From assembly GCA_027445725.1 (NCBI GenBank), contig DAIAVG010000086.1, positions 1 through 6,161 of the forward strand: a DNA stretch of 6,161 bases. Direction: 5' to 3'. The DNA comes from Acidithiobacillus sp. (GTDB lineage Bacteria > Pseudomonadota > Gammaproteobacteria > Acidithiobacillales > Acidithiobacillaceae). Shown here one piece after another: positions 1-6,161 of the stretch. Made by a program: the position numbers and the translations under genes. The notes below the pieces were generated by a model. It did no database searches. It was not told where the DNA came from and worked only from the letters and a program-made list of their open reading frames with translations. Each line of letters opens with the position of its first letter. Position 1 is the first letter of the stretch.

Positions 1-203
1 TCGCACAGCGTGGTTGCCTCGGCTTCTGTTGTGTCGCGCCAAGCTCCGCGCTCCATCTCTGCCTCAACGGTCTTTGCCCACCCCTCGGCTTCCGCTTTCT
101 TTCTGAAGGTTTTGACTTGTTGAGGATACCCCTTCTTGCGAATCCGCACTTGCCAACCAATGCGAACTCCTTGGTCATCGAATCTTGGGGAAACAGTTGC
201 CAT
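1..203 (-). CDS. Tyrosine-type site-specific integrase, N-terminal fragment cut by window edge
   Basis: Reading the minus strand from the ATG at 203 gives 67 uninterrupted codons that run off the window. The protein begins MATVSPRFDDQGVRIGWQVR, continues with a basic IRKKGYPQQVKTFRKKAEAE stretch, and then has a helical GWAKTVEAEMERGAW segment followed by a Glu/Thr-rich part. This is the pattern of the N-terminal arm-type DNA-binding region of tyrosine recombinases encoded by islands and phages: a short beta-sheet with the K(T/S)F..K.EAE.WA motif, then EAEM.RG. The core-binding and catalytic domains (R-H-R-Y) would lie to the left and cannot be checked. A strong ribosome site, GGAGG at 211-215, sits 7 nt before the ATG and fixes the start. 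Codon use is visibly less GC-biased than in the genes to the right. The position next to tRNA-Phe fits a recombinase that integrates its element there. The family call is confident; whether the gene is intact is unknown. Confidence 0.83.
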   Translation of the reverse strand, partial: MATVSPRFDDQGVRIGWQVRIRKKGYPQQVKTFRKKAEAEGWAKTVEAEMERGAWRDTTEAEATTLC

Positions 204-214
204 GCGCCACCCTC

Positions 215-244
215 CGCGACAGCCTTTCTCGCCTGAGTGTCGCG
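215..244. repeat. 7-bp inverted repeat in the integrase leader
   Basis: CGCGACA at 215-221 and TGTCGCG at 238-244 are perfect inverted copies separated by 16 bases. The pair lies directly upstream of the integrase ribosome site and touches it by one base (the GGAGG occupies 211-215 on the minus strand). It could be an operator, an arm-type recombinase site or an RNA hairpin affecting translation of the integrase. A chance occurrence is quite possible at this length. Confidence 0.35.
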
Positions 245-302
245 CCAGTGGAGCGGAAAATCAATAGAAGCTTGAGATTTCTTTATAAGTTTTTGTTTTA
301 TA

Positions 303-378
<76 letters not shown>

Positions 379-391
379 CAAGAGGCCGTAT

Positions 392-1267
392 TTAAGCGGG
401 GCCTTGATCAGAAGTCAAGGCCAACGCGCGGGCATAGAGAAAACGGTGGGCCATGCCGCTCTGATTCGCAGCGATACGCACGGCCTGGGCCAGCGGTAAT
501 TCAGCCAGCAGCGGGCTGAGCAACTGGTCGGCATCGGTTTCTTCCTGGGTCTGCTCCGGCGCGCCCGCCACCACCAGCGTCATTTCGCCGCGCACCTTGT
601 CAGGATGCGCCTGTAGCAGCGCCACCAGCCCACCCAGCGAGTCCCGCAGACATTCCTCGTACATTTTGGTCAGCTCCCGGCACAGCGCCGCCCCGCGATC
701 CGCACCCCATAATTCAGCCATATCCGCCAAGGTCTCGCCGATCCGATGCGGCGCCTCATAAAAAATCATGCTGCGCGCCTCCCGTTGCAGGGCCTGTAGC
801 CGGGTCCGCCGCGCCCCCGCCTTAGCAGGCAGAAAACCCTCGAAGCTAAAGCGATCACTGGGCAAGCCGGAGAGTGCCAACGCGGCCAACGCGGCGTTAG
901 GCCCGGGAATAATCGTCACCGGTAACTGCTGCTCCCGGAGCAGGGCCAGCAACGGAAATCCTGGGTCAGAAATCAGCGGCATCCCCGCATCTGACAGCAG
1001 GGCGATATGCTCCCCGGTGGCGATACGCTGGGCAATCTGCGGGGCAAGGGCCCTCTCGTTATGCTCGTGCAGTGCCAGCGTTTTGGGCCGCACACCCAGA
1101 TGCTGAAAGAGGCGCTGGGCGTGGCGGCGATCTTCCACCAGAATCAGGGTGGCACTGCTAATCGCCCGTTGCGCGCGCAATGAGAGATCATCGAGGTTAC
1201 CGATGGGGGTGGCGATGATGGTTAATTGCCCGGCGACGCCCGCCGCCGGTTCTGTAAGGCCATTCAT
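392..1267 (-). CDS. rsmI: 16S rRNA (cytidine-1402-2'-O)-methyltransferase RsmI
   Basis: RsmI uses S-adenosylmethionine to methylate the 2'-O of C1402 in the decoding centre of 16S rRNA, in the cytoplasm. The 291-residue product matches the usual family length (286 in E. coli). It carries the tetrapyrrole-methylase-fold motifs in order: LTIIATPIGNLDD (15-27), an ED.RH segment (45-49), HEHNER (67-72), LLSDAGMPLISDPG (90-103), IIPGPNAALAAL (119-130), SGLPSDRFSFEGFLP (133-147), YEAPHRI (170-176) and RELTKMYEE (197-205). The start at 1267 is supported by GGGAG seven bases upstream on the minus strand. It is divergent from the lipoprotein gene across 69 bp, as yraL is from yraM in E. coli, and is followed after 13 bp by tRNA-Phe. 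I see no clear sigma-70 pair for it in the spacer, so its promoter may overlap the neighbour's coding start. Confidence 0.96.
   Translation of the reverse strand: MNGLTEPAAGVAGQLTIIATPIGNLDDLSLRAQRAISSATLILVEDRRHAQRLFQHLGVRPKTLALHEHNERALAPQIAQRIATGEHIALLSDAGMPLISDPGFPLLALLREQQLPVTIIPGPNAALAALALSGLPSDRFSFEGFLPAKAGARRTRLQALQREARSMIFYEAPHRIGETLADMAELWGADRGAALCRELTKMYEECLRDSLGGLVALLQAHPDKVRGEMTLVVAGAPEQTQEETDADQLLSPLLAELPLAQAVRIAANQSGMAHRFLYARALALTSDQGPA
400..422 (-). other. Perfect 8-bp stem-loop overlapping the 3' end of rsmI
   Basis: GGCCTTGA (400-407) and TCAAGGCC (415-422) are perfect inverted copies around a 7-base loop, inside the last ten codons of rsmI and ending just before its stop. 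On the minus strand no T-run follows the stem, so it is not a standard rho-independent terminator. It sits between rsmI and tRNA-Phe and could mark an RNA-processing or transcript-attenuation point. This role is inferred only from position. Confidence 0.45.
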
Positions 1268-1301
1268 AACCGCACTCCCGGCTGAAGTCGTGTTTCAGTC
1301 A

Positions 1302-1330
1302 TTGAACACCTTCGCCTTTCTCCATACACT
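1302..1330 (+). promoter_or_regulatory. Sigma-70-like promoter for the lpoA-like operon
   Basis: TTGAAC at 1302-1307 and TACACT at 1325-1330 are separated by the optimal 17 bases. Each matches four of six consensus positions. They lie in the 69-bp divergent spacer and point toward the lipoprotein gene. With standard spacing (the last base of the -10 box at -7), transcription would start at 1337, which is the A of the ATG start codon. It is the only well-spaced candidate I found on this strand of the spacer. Confidence 0.45.
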
Positions 1331-1336
1331 CTGCTC

Positions 1337-3181
1337 ATGACACCCTCCCCAGCCCTGAAGGCCTCTTTGCGCCTGCTGATGACTCTGGCCCTGGCCATGG
1401 GCCTGAGCGCCTGCGCGAGTATGCCACATAAGACGCCACCATCGTCGAATCCAGCGCCAGCGCCTGCCGAAACGACGACAAGCGTCCCTGAAACATCAAC
1501 GGCGCAACATGCCGACCAGTTCATGGCCAAGGGGCACGAGTTGGAGGCGGCCAGGGACTACATCCACGCGGCCGCGGAGGCACGGGGACAAACCCAACTC
1601 AATTACCTGATGGAAGCCGCACAAGCCTCCCTGAAAGGACGAAAACCGCAGGTTGCGATATTACTGGCTAATGAAGTGCTGCGTTTGCAGCATGACAACG
1701 CCGAACTGCGCGGGGCGGCGCTTTGGATCCGCGCTCAGGGGCTCATGGATCAAGGGCAGACCCCCAGTGCCAAGGGCAATCTCGAAGAACTGCTGACCAT
1801 CGCCAGCACGCCTCAGGATGTGCGCGCTCAGGCCATGGGTACCCTGGCCACGCTCTACACGCAGGAAGGCCACGAGCTCACCGCGCTGAATTTCCTGATC
1901 GAACGGGACAGCCTCCTGGGTAGCAATGAGGTCGCAGGGAATCATCGCCGCATTCATGCCCTCCTCGATTTGCAGTCGGCTGCGAAACTGCAGAATTGGC
2001 AGGGACGTAGCGGCAATCCCCTGGTGCAGGAGTGGATCGCTGTCGCCCTGATCACCCGGCAGTATCCCGATCCGCAACAGCGACAGGCGGCGATCAGTGC
2101 CTGGCTGGCGGCGCATCCTGGGCACCCCCCCATAAACTTCTCGGACGACACCGCGACCACCACCGACACTTCTGCTCTCAACCCGGCGCTCGGTAGTATA
2201 TGCGCCTTGTTACCCTCCAGCGGGCCTTATGCGCCCCTCTCCCAGGCGATCACCGCTGGGATGGCCACTGCAGCGCAATTACAATCCGGTCCTGCGGTGC
2301 GCGTCCTGCGGACCACCGGCAACCCCAGTTACACCGCCGTACTCTTTGAACGCGGGGTAAAAGAGGGCTGCAAAGTCTTCGTCGGCCCCTGGCTGCCCCA
2401 GGATATCAACGCCGTAGCCGCCGTCAGGAAACCCAGTGATCCGCCAGTCATTGCCCTCGGCACGGCGCCCGGTGTGCAGCAGCCGGGGCTCTATACCCTG
2501 AGCCTGAGCCGTGACGTCGCCGCCCGGCAAATTGCCGCCCAGAGCTATGGGGTGGGTTATCGTCGTGCCTACGTGCTTTATCCGCAGGACTCCAGTGGAG
2601 CCGCCATTCAGGCAGACTTTATCGCGGTCTGGAAGAAGCTCGGCGGTACGGTCGGCGGTGTCGCCACCTATCTGCCGGGACACCCTCTGGCGGATAACAC
2701 GCGACAACTGTTGAGTATACCGCCAGGGCAACGCAGCTTTGTCTTTCTGATTACCGATGCGAAAAACGCCAGCGCTGCGGTTACCGCTATCCGGCTGATC
2801 AATAGCACTGTGCCTATTTTCAGCCCGGCGTTACTGCACGGCGCCGCCTTGCCCGGCGACGCGCGGGGGCTCTCTGGTATTGAGTCTGTCGATATGCCGT
2901 GGATCATCAGCCCTGGGCAAAGCTGGCCGCAAGCGGCGCCTCTGCTGCGCACCACCCTGCCCAACGCCAGTGATGCCCAGTGGCGCATGGCGGCCTTCGG
3001 GCTGGATGCCTACCGGATGGCGGAGCGCGTTCTGGATAAAGACATGACGGGCAGCCTGAACGGTACCACGGGCATCCTCCACTTCGCTGCCGACAACCAG
3101 ATCATGCGTGACATGGAATGGATGGAAGTGGAGAATGGCCAAATCGTGCCTTTGCCGGGGTTGCCCAAGCCGGGCACCTGA
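1337..3181 (+). CDS. lpoA: LppC/LpoA-family outer-membrane lipoprotein (penicillin-binding protein activator)
   Basis: LpoA-type lipoproteins sit on the inner face of the outer membrane and stimulate the peptidoglycan synthase PBP1a. The 614-residue product starts with a lipoprotein signal: K8 and R12, a hydrophobic run from L11 to L23, then the lipobox LSAC with C26 as the lipidated residue. A Pro/Ser/Thr-rich tether covers about 30-55. Residues about 60-235 are Ala/Leu-rich helical sequence resembling the TPR-like N-domain. From G286 the periplasmic-binding-protein-like LppC domain begins with CALLPSSGPYAPLSQAI, corresponding to the family's LLPLSGPYA motif, and ends with a G.LHF...NQIMRDMEWM strand region. 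E. coli LpoA is longer (678). No ribosome site precedes the ATG, but the next in-frame ATG (1379) would remove the signal's basic end, so 1337 is preferred. It is the first gene of the operon, 3 bp before yraN. The family call is firm; PBP1a activation in this organism is inferred. Confidence 0.88.
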   Translation: MTPSPALKASLRLLMTLALAMGLSACASMPHKTPPSSNPAPAPAETTTSVPETSTAQHADQFMAKGHELEAARDYIHAAAEARGQTQLNYLMEAAQASLKGRKPQVAILLANEVLRLQHDNAELRGAALWIRAQGLMDQGQTPSAKGNLEELLTIASTPQDVRAQAMGTLATLYTQEGHELTALNFLIERDSLLGSNEVAGNHRRIHALLDLQSAAKLQNWQGRSGNPLVQEWIAVALITRQYPDPQQRQAAISAWLAAHPGHPPINFSDDTATTTDTSALNPALGSICALLPSSGPYAPLSQAITAGMATAAQLQSGPAVRVLRTTGNPSYTAVLFERGVKEGCKVFVGPWLPQDINAVAAVRKPSDPPVIALGTAPGVQQPGLYTLSLSRDVAARQIAAQSYGVGYRRAYVLYPQDSSGAAIQADFIAVWKKLGGTVGGVATYLPGHPLADNTRQLLSIPPGQRSFVFLITDAKNASAAVTAIRLINSTVPIFSPALLHGAALPGDARGLSGIESVDMPWIISPGQSWPQAAPLLRTTLPNASDAQWRMAAFGLDAYRMAERVLDKDMTGSLNGTTGILHFAADNQIMRDMEWMEVENGQIVPLPGLPKPGT

Positions 3182-3184
3182 ATC

Positions 3185-3550
3185 ATGCCGTCACCACGCC
3201 AGAATTTAGGTCAGCAGGGTGAAGACAGCGCCGTCGCCCTGCTCGCCGGGCACGGGCTACATCCTCTGACACGCAACTATCGCTGCCGGATGGGAGAAAT
3301 TGACATCATCACCCTCGATGGCGACACCCTGGTCTTCGTGGAGGTGCGCCAGCGTGCCCACGACCGGCAGGGAGGTGCGGCGGCCAGTGTCACCGGTCGC
3401 AAGCAAAGGCGGCTGATCCGCGCCGCGGAGTACTTTCTTTTGCGTAACCCTCAGCACGGGTTGCGGCCCTGCCGCTTTGATGTCGTCGCCCTCGACGGTG
3501 ATGCCCCGGCAGACTGGATTCGTGATGCCTTTAGAGTACCCAGCCCATGA
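3185..3550 (+). CDS. yraN: YraN / UPF0102 family putative endonuclease-fold protein
   Basis: A 121-residue protein, about the usual length of this small, widely conserved family whose cellular role is not settled. Motifs appear in order: LGQQGEDSA (8-16), [12 protein letters not shown] (31-42), LVFVEVRQR (49-57) and a basic KQRR segment followed by AAEYFL. E38, D40 and E53 with R55 fit the acidic pattern of the restriction-endonuclease-like fold, hence the putative nuclease label. No activity can be read from sequence alone. The start lies 3 bp after the lipoprotein stop with no good ribosome site, so translation probably depends on coupling to the upstream gene. Its stop overlaps the next start as ATGA. 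The position between the lpoA-like gene and a SIS gene matches E. coli yraM-yraN-diaA. Confidence 0.93.
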   Translation: MPSPRQNLGQQGEDSAVALLAGHGLHPLTRNYRCRMGEIDIITLDGDTLVFVEVRQRAHDRQGGAAASVTGRKQRRLIRAAEYFLLRNPQHGLRPCRFDVVALDGDAPADWIRDAFRVPSP

Positions 3551-4623
3551 CCGTCACTGACTGGATGAATTCCGCCTTCCGCGCCGATATCGCCTGCAAA
3601 GAAAAATCGGCGGCGGTACTGGCAGTGCCTTTTGCACAGGCCAGCCAGCGTCTGATTGCCACCTTGCAAGCTGGCGGGCAGGTGCTCAGTTGCGGCAACG
3701 GCGGCTCTTCCGGCGATGCCCAGCACCTGGCCTCGGAACTGGTCAACCGCTTTGAGACGACACGCCGCGCCCTGCCCGCTATCGCCCTCGGTACCGACAG
3801 CAGCGTGGTCACGGCCATCGCCAATGATGCCTGCTACGAACAGATTTTCGCCCGACAGATTGAGGCGCTGGGCCGTCCGGGTGATTGCCTGGTCGCTTTC
3901 AGCACTTCGGGCAACTCCGCCAACGTCCTCGCCGCCGTTCATACCGCCCAGCAGCGCGGCATGTGGGTGCTGGCCCTTACGGGCAAGGAAGGCGGGCAGC
4001 TCGCGCCACTGCTACGCCCTGTGGATATTGAACTGCGCGTGCCGGAGCAAAACACAGCGCGCATTCAGGAAGTCCACCTCGTCCTCATTCATGCCCTCTG
4101 CAATGGTGTCGATGCCAGTTTTACGAACAACGCGCCCGCGCCCGCGTTGCGCACCGGTCAGGTGCTCCGCGACCGGGAGGCGTTGCGCGAGGCCTGTGCC
4201 TTCCGACGCCCCCTGGTCTTTACCAACGGCGTCTTTGATGTGTTGCATCGGGGCCATGTGCAGTATCTCGCCGAAGCCCGCGCCAAAGGCGCCTGCCTGG
4301 TGGTGGGCGTCAACAGTGATGCCTCGGTGCGCCGCCTCGGCAAAGGCGCGGATCGTCCGGTCAACAGTGAAGAGGACCGCATGGCGGTGCTCGCTGGCTT
4401 ACAGGCGGTGGATTTCGTCACGGTGTTTGACGACGATACCCCGCTGAAACTCATCCAGCATCTCCAACCCGACGTGCTGATCAAAGGTGGCGACTGGCCG
4501 GTAGACCGCATCGTCGGCGCCGATTGGGTACAGGCCAGAGGCGGCCAGGTGCTCAGCATTCCTTTCCGCCACGAGCGCAGCACCACCGCTCTCTTACAAA
4601 AAATCCGGGAGAGTCAACCATGA
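3547..4623 (+). CDS. gmhA-hldC: Fused sedoheptulose-7-phosphate isomerase (GmhA) and heptose-1-phosphate adenylyltransferase (HldC/RfaE2)
   Basis: This 358-residue protein joins two enzymes of ADP-heptose synthesis, which supplies the lipopolysaccharide inner core. Residues 1 to about 192 are a SIS domain with the sugar-phosphate loop [12 protein letters not shown] (49-60), STSGNSANV (119-127) and LTGKEGG (144-150). Glu64 (in HLASEL) and His182 (in [11 protein letters not shown]) align with GmhA catalytic Glu65 and His180, which E. coli DiaA lacks. After a short Ala/Pro linker (about 193-205), residues about 206-358 form a nucleotidyltransferase domain with TNGVFD (226-231), HRGH (234-237), [28 protein letters not shown] and a C-terminal STT (345-347), all typical of the HldE C-terminal domain. 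GmhA isomerises sedoheptulose 7-phosphate; HldC adenylylates the later 1-phosphate. The kinase (HldA) and phosphatase (GmhB) are not in the window. No frameshift lies at the junction. ATGA overlaps on both sides imply translational coupling. A retained DiaA-like replication role cannot be excluded. Confidence 0.92.
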   Translation: MTVTDWMNSAFRADIACKEKSAAVLAVPFAQASQRLIATLQAGGQVLSCGNGGSSGDAQHLASELVNRFETTRRALPAIALGTDSSVVTAIANDACYEQIFARQIEALGRPGDCLVAFSTSGNSANVLAAVHTAQQRGMWVLALTGKEGGQLAPLLRPVDIELRVPEQNTARIQEVHLVLIHALCNGVDASFTNNAPAPALRTGQVLRDREALREACAFRRPLVFTNGVFDVLHRGHVQYLAEARAKGACLVVGVNSDASVRRLGKGADRPVNSEEDRMAVLAGLQAVDFVTVFDDDTPLKLIQHLQPDVLIKGGDWPVDRIVGADWVQARGGQVLSIPFRHERSTTALLQKIRESQP

Positions 4624-6005
4624 ACGTCAGCACCATCATCCCCGCCCTGCGCGCTGCCCTCGATACTGAGCGGGTGCGCGACGATGCCGATACCATTGCC
4701 ATTTACAGCCGCGACGAGACACCAGGGAGCTGCGCACCCGTGATGGTGATCTTCCCGCGCAGCCATGAAGAGGTACAGGCCATTGTCAGCATCGCCCGCC
4801 GCCATCATCTGCCCCTTGTCCCGCGCGGGGCTGGCTCTGGTAATGTCGGCGGGGCTCAGCCGGTGCCCGGTAGTGCCGTCATCAGCTTCGAGTGCATGCA
4901 AAAAATTTGCGCTTACAGCGTCGTTGATCGCACCATCACCGTTGAGGCTGGATGCATCACGGCCGCCATCAGCGCCTATGTGCAGGCTGATGGGCTTTTC
5001 TACCCCCCCGATCCCGGCAGCAACCTTTACTGCCGTATCGGTGGCAACCTGGCGATGAATGCCGGAGGCCCCCACGCCGTAAAATATGGAGTCACTCGCG
5101 ATTATGTACTGGGCCTGCGCGCCGTCACCGGCACCGGCGAGACGCTGTGCTGCGGCGTCCGTACCAGCAAAGGCGTGGTCGGCTATGACCTCACCCGTCT
5201 GCTGGTGGGCAGCGAAGGCACCCTTGCCCTCATCACCGAGGCCACCTTGCGCCTGCTGCCCATGCCTGCCGCCAACGCCACCCTGCGCGCCGCCTATAGC
5301 AACACGGCGAGTGCCTGTGCCGCAGTACAACGGGTCATGGCACAGCGAAACACCCCCAGCGCGCTCGAACTCATGGACCCCCATGCCCTGGCCGCCGTGC
5401 GCGCCATGGGCGCGGCCAGCGACCTGCCCGAAGGCAGCAACGCTCTGCTGATGGTCGAAGTGGATGGCGAGGCGGTCACACTCCCCGGACAAGTGCAGGC
5501 CATCCGCGCAGCACTGGCGGGTGAGGGGAGTCTGGAGATTCTGGAAGCTACCGACGCGGTTGCCATTGCGGATCTGTGGGCGGCACGCAAGTCCCTGTCT
5601 CCCGCCACCAAAGCCATGGCACCACTCAAGATCAACGAGGATGTGGTCGTGCCGGTCAGCCGTCTGCGCGAGTTGCTAGAGGCTATTGAAGGGATCGCCG
5701 CAGAGCAGTCCCTGCATATCGTCAGCTTCGGACACGCAGGGAACGGCAACCTGCACGTAAACTTTCTAGTCCACCCCCAGGATAAGGACGAGATGCGCCG
5801 CGCCCAGCACGGCTTGCAAAAGCTCTTCCAGACTGTACTGGCGTTGGGCGGGACGCTCTCCGGCGAGCACGGTATCGGCAGCAGCAAGCGCGCCTATGTC
5901 CCGCTGGAACTCAGTCCGGGAAACCTCGGCATTCAGCGCGCCATCAAACAGGTCTTCGATCCCGACGGCATTCTCAATCCCGGCAAATTGCTCCCCGAGA
6001 TCTGA
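4620..6005 (+). CDS. glcD: FAD-linked oxidase of the GlcD / D-2-hydroxyacid dehydrogenase family
   Basis: A 461-residue flavoprotein of the VAO/PCMH family, expected to oxidise a D-2-hydroxyacid such as glycolate or D-lactate. The FAD-binding domain shows [14 protein letters not shown] (68-81), FYPPDPGSN (127-135), [11 protein letters not shown] (140-150), [12 protein letters not shown] (155-166) and [15 protein letters not shown] (194-208). The C-terminal domain shows [27 protein letters not shown] (371-379), SGEHGIG (414-420) and [14 protein letters not shown] (447-460). The length is complete for the family (E. coli GlcD 499). A longer frame reaches back to 4524, but 4620 is preferred: it has GGGAG eight bases upstream, overlaps the previous stop as ATGA, and gives a natural N-terminus. 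No GlcE or GlcF partner is recognisable in the window, so it may be a single-subunit enzyme or have partners just downstream. Its substrate is not determinable here, and the symbol marks the family rather than proven glycolate oxidase activity. Confidence 0.87.
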   Translation: MNVSTIIPALRAALDTERVRDDADTIAIYSRDETPGSCAPVMVIFPRSHEEVQAIVSIARRHHLPLVPRGAGSGNVGGAQPVPGSAVISFECMQKICAYSVVDRTITVEAGCITAAISAYVQADGLFYPPDPGSNLYCRIGGNLAMNAGGPHAVKYGVTRDYVLGLRAVTGTGETLCCGVRTSKGVVGYDLTRLLVGSEGTLALITEATLRLLPMPAANATLRAAYSNTASACAAVQRVMAQRNTPSALELMDPHALAAVRAMGAASDLPEGSNALLMVEVDGEAVTLPGQVQAIRAALAGEGSLEILEATDAVAIADLWAARKSLSPATKAMAPLKINEDVVVPVSRLRELLEAIEGIAAEQSLHIVSFGHAGNGNLHVNFLVHPQDKDEMRRAQHGLQKLFQTVLALGGTLSGEHGIGSSKRAYVPLELSPGNLGIQRAIKQVFDPDGILNPGKLLPEI

Positions 6006-6008
6006 ATC

Positions 6009-6161
6009 ATGAACAGCATCCTCCACGCCATCCAGCCGGTACGCGCACGTCCTTTCTCTTTTCTCCATAGCGGCTCTTTCGGATTTGGTAGACATCAAAC
6101 TGGCTCCTGTTCAAAATGCGGCGGGTACCGCGATAAATTCCGAAAGGGAGTTGCAGACAGA
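6009..6161 (+). CDS. Possible start of a downstream gene, product unknown, cut by window edge
   Basis: An ATG three bases after the oxidase stop opens a frame of 51 codons that runs to the window end. It begins MNSILHAIQPVRARPFSFLH and later contains GSFGFGR and CSKCGGY. I do not recognise the product. In its favour are the tight spacing, identical to the lpoA-like/yraN junction, and high G/C at third codon positions in the first 14 codons (11 of 14). Against it are a drop to 15 of 37 afterwards and no clear ribosome site. It may be a genuine N-terminus, a decayed remnant or non-coding DNA. A ribosome-site-like GGGAG at 6147-6150 and beyond could instead serve a start codon just past the window. 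Confidence 0.25.
   Translation, partial: MNSILHAIQPVRARPFSFLHSGSFGFGRHQTGSCSKCGGYRDKFRKGVADR
6076..6146. repeat. 8-bp inverted repeat downstream of the oxidase gene
   Basis: CTTTCGGA (6076-6083) and TCCGAAAG (6139-6146) are perfect inverted copies 55 bases apart, in the atypical tail after the oxidase gene. The long spacer makes a simple terminator unlikely, and no T-run follows. It could be part of a regulatory region or the edge of a repeat element, or be fortuitous. Confidence 0.3.

Larger units (their letters stand above)
1..302. mobile_element. Edge of a probable integrative element (island, ICE or prophage) at tRNA-Phe
   Basis: An integrase start lies 99 bp from the 3' end of an intact tRNA gene, and the DNA between them is AT-rich (about 250-302) and unlike the GC-rich backbone beyond the tRNA. 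Integrases of this class commonly recombine within the 3' half of a tRNA and leave the tRNA whole. The junction is therefore inferred to lie within or just beside the tRNA 3' end, with the element extending left out of the window. The exact att core cannot be defined because the second copy of the repeat is not in view. The type of element cannot be told from this piece. Confidence 0.6.

Noticed and set aside
1281..1297. Short imperfect dyad CTGAA...TTCAG in the divergent spacer, considered as an operator
   Set aside because: Five-base arms are too short to support a binding site without conservation data.
3178..3187. The same ten bases, CTGAATCATG, at the lpoA-yraN junction and again after the oxidase (6003-6012)
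   Set aside because: Both contain a TGA stop, three bases and an ATG, so much of the identity is forced by function; two short copies do not make a repeat family.
3656..4447. 263-codon plus-strand frame inside the gmhA-hldC gene
   Set aside because: Out-of-frame shadow rich in Arg, Pro, Ala and Ser; the main frame holds all conserved motifs across the same bases.
4524..4619. A 32-codon N-terminal extension of the FAD oxidase
   Set aside because: It would overlap the adenylyltransferase domain's C-terminus, has no family similarity, and the ATG at 4620 has a ribosome site and an ATGA overlap.
4614..5492. 292-codon minus-strand frame opposite the FAD oxidase
   Set aside because: Gly/Ala/His/Asp-rich shadow of a high-GC gene, without recognisable motifs, antisense to strongly conserved oxidase motifs.
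5766..6098. 110-codon minus-strand frame with an AGGAG before an ATG near 6095
   Set aside because: Most of it is antisense to the conserved C-terminus of the oxidase, with no family features; the ribosome-like site is probably chance.

Overview
The window looks like part of a chromosome from a GC-rich proteobacterium of gammaproteobacterial or Acidithiobacillia type. The gene order rsmI (divergent), lppC/lpoA-like, yraN, SIS-domain gene is the E. coli yraL-yraM-yraN-diaA neighbourhood. Acidithiobacillus is my best guess for the genus, from memory of style and gene content. Nothing in the sequence proves it.

Left edge (1-302): the minus strand carries the first 67 codons of a tyrosine-recombinase-type integrase, cut by the window end. 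It begins 99 bp from the 3' end of a complete tRNA-Phe(GAA) gene (303-378, minus). This is the usual layout of a genomic island, ICE or prophage integrated at the 3' end of a tRNA, so the island should extend to the left, outside the window. The tRNA lies 13 bp downstream of rsmI (392-1267, minus), the 16S rRNA C1402 2'-O-methyltransferase.

Centre and right (1337-6005, plus): a tightly packed operon leads away from rsmI across a 69-bp divergent spacer. The genes are an LppC/LpoA-like outer-membrane lipoprotein, yraN (3-bp gap), a fused GmhA-HldC heptose-biosynthesis protein (ATGA overlap) and a GlcD-type FAD-linked oxidase (ATGA overlap). A promoter-like pair in the spacer predicts an RNA start at the A of the lipoprotein ATG, so that mRNA may be leaderless.

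The most notable gene is the fusion. In E. coli this position holds diaA, a SIS-fold replication-initiation factor without isomerase catalytic residues. Here the SIS domain keeps the residues expected of GmhA and is joined to an HldC/RfaE2 adenylyltransferase domain. One polypeptide therefore carries the first and a late step of ADP-heptose synthesis, while the intervening kinase and phosphatase are not encoded in the window. Together with the LpoA-like protein, the operon has an envelope theme; the FAD oxidase is the unexplained passenger.

Right tail (6006-6161): an open frame starts 3 bp after the oxidase stop and runs off the window. Its codon use becomes uncharacteristic after about 14 codons, so its status is uncertain. 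I see no CRISPR array, riboswitch, complete insertion sequence or clear rho-independent terminator. I did not find a wholly new system; the fusion and the island boundary are the points most worth following.
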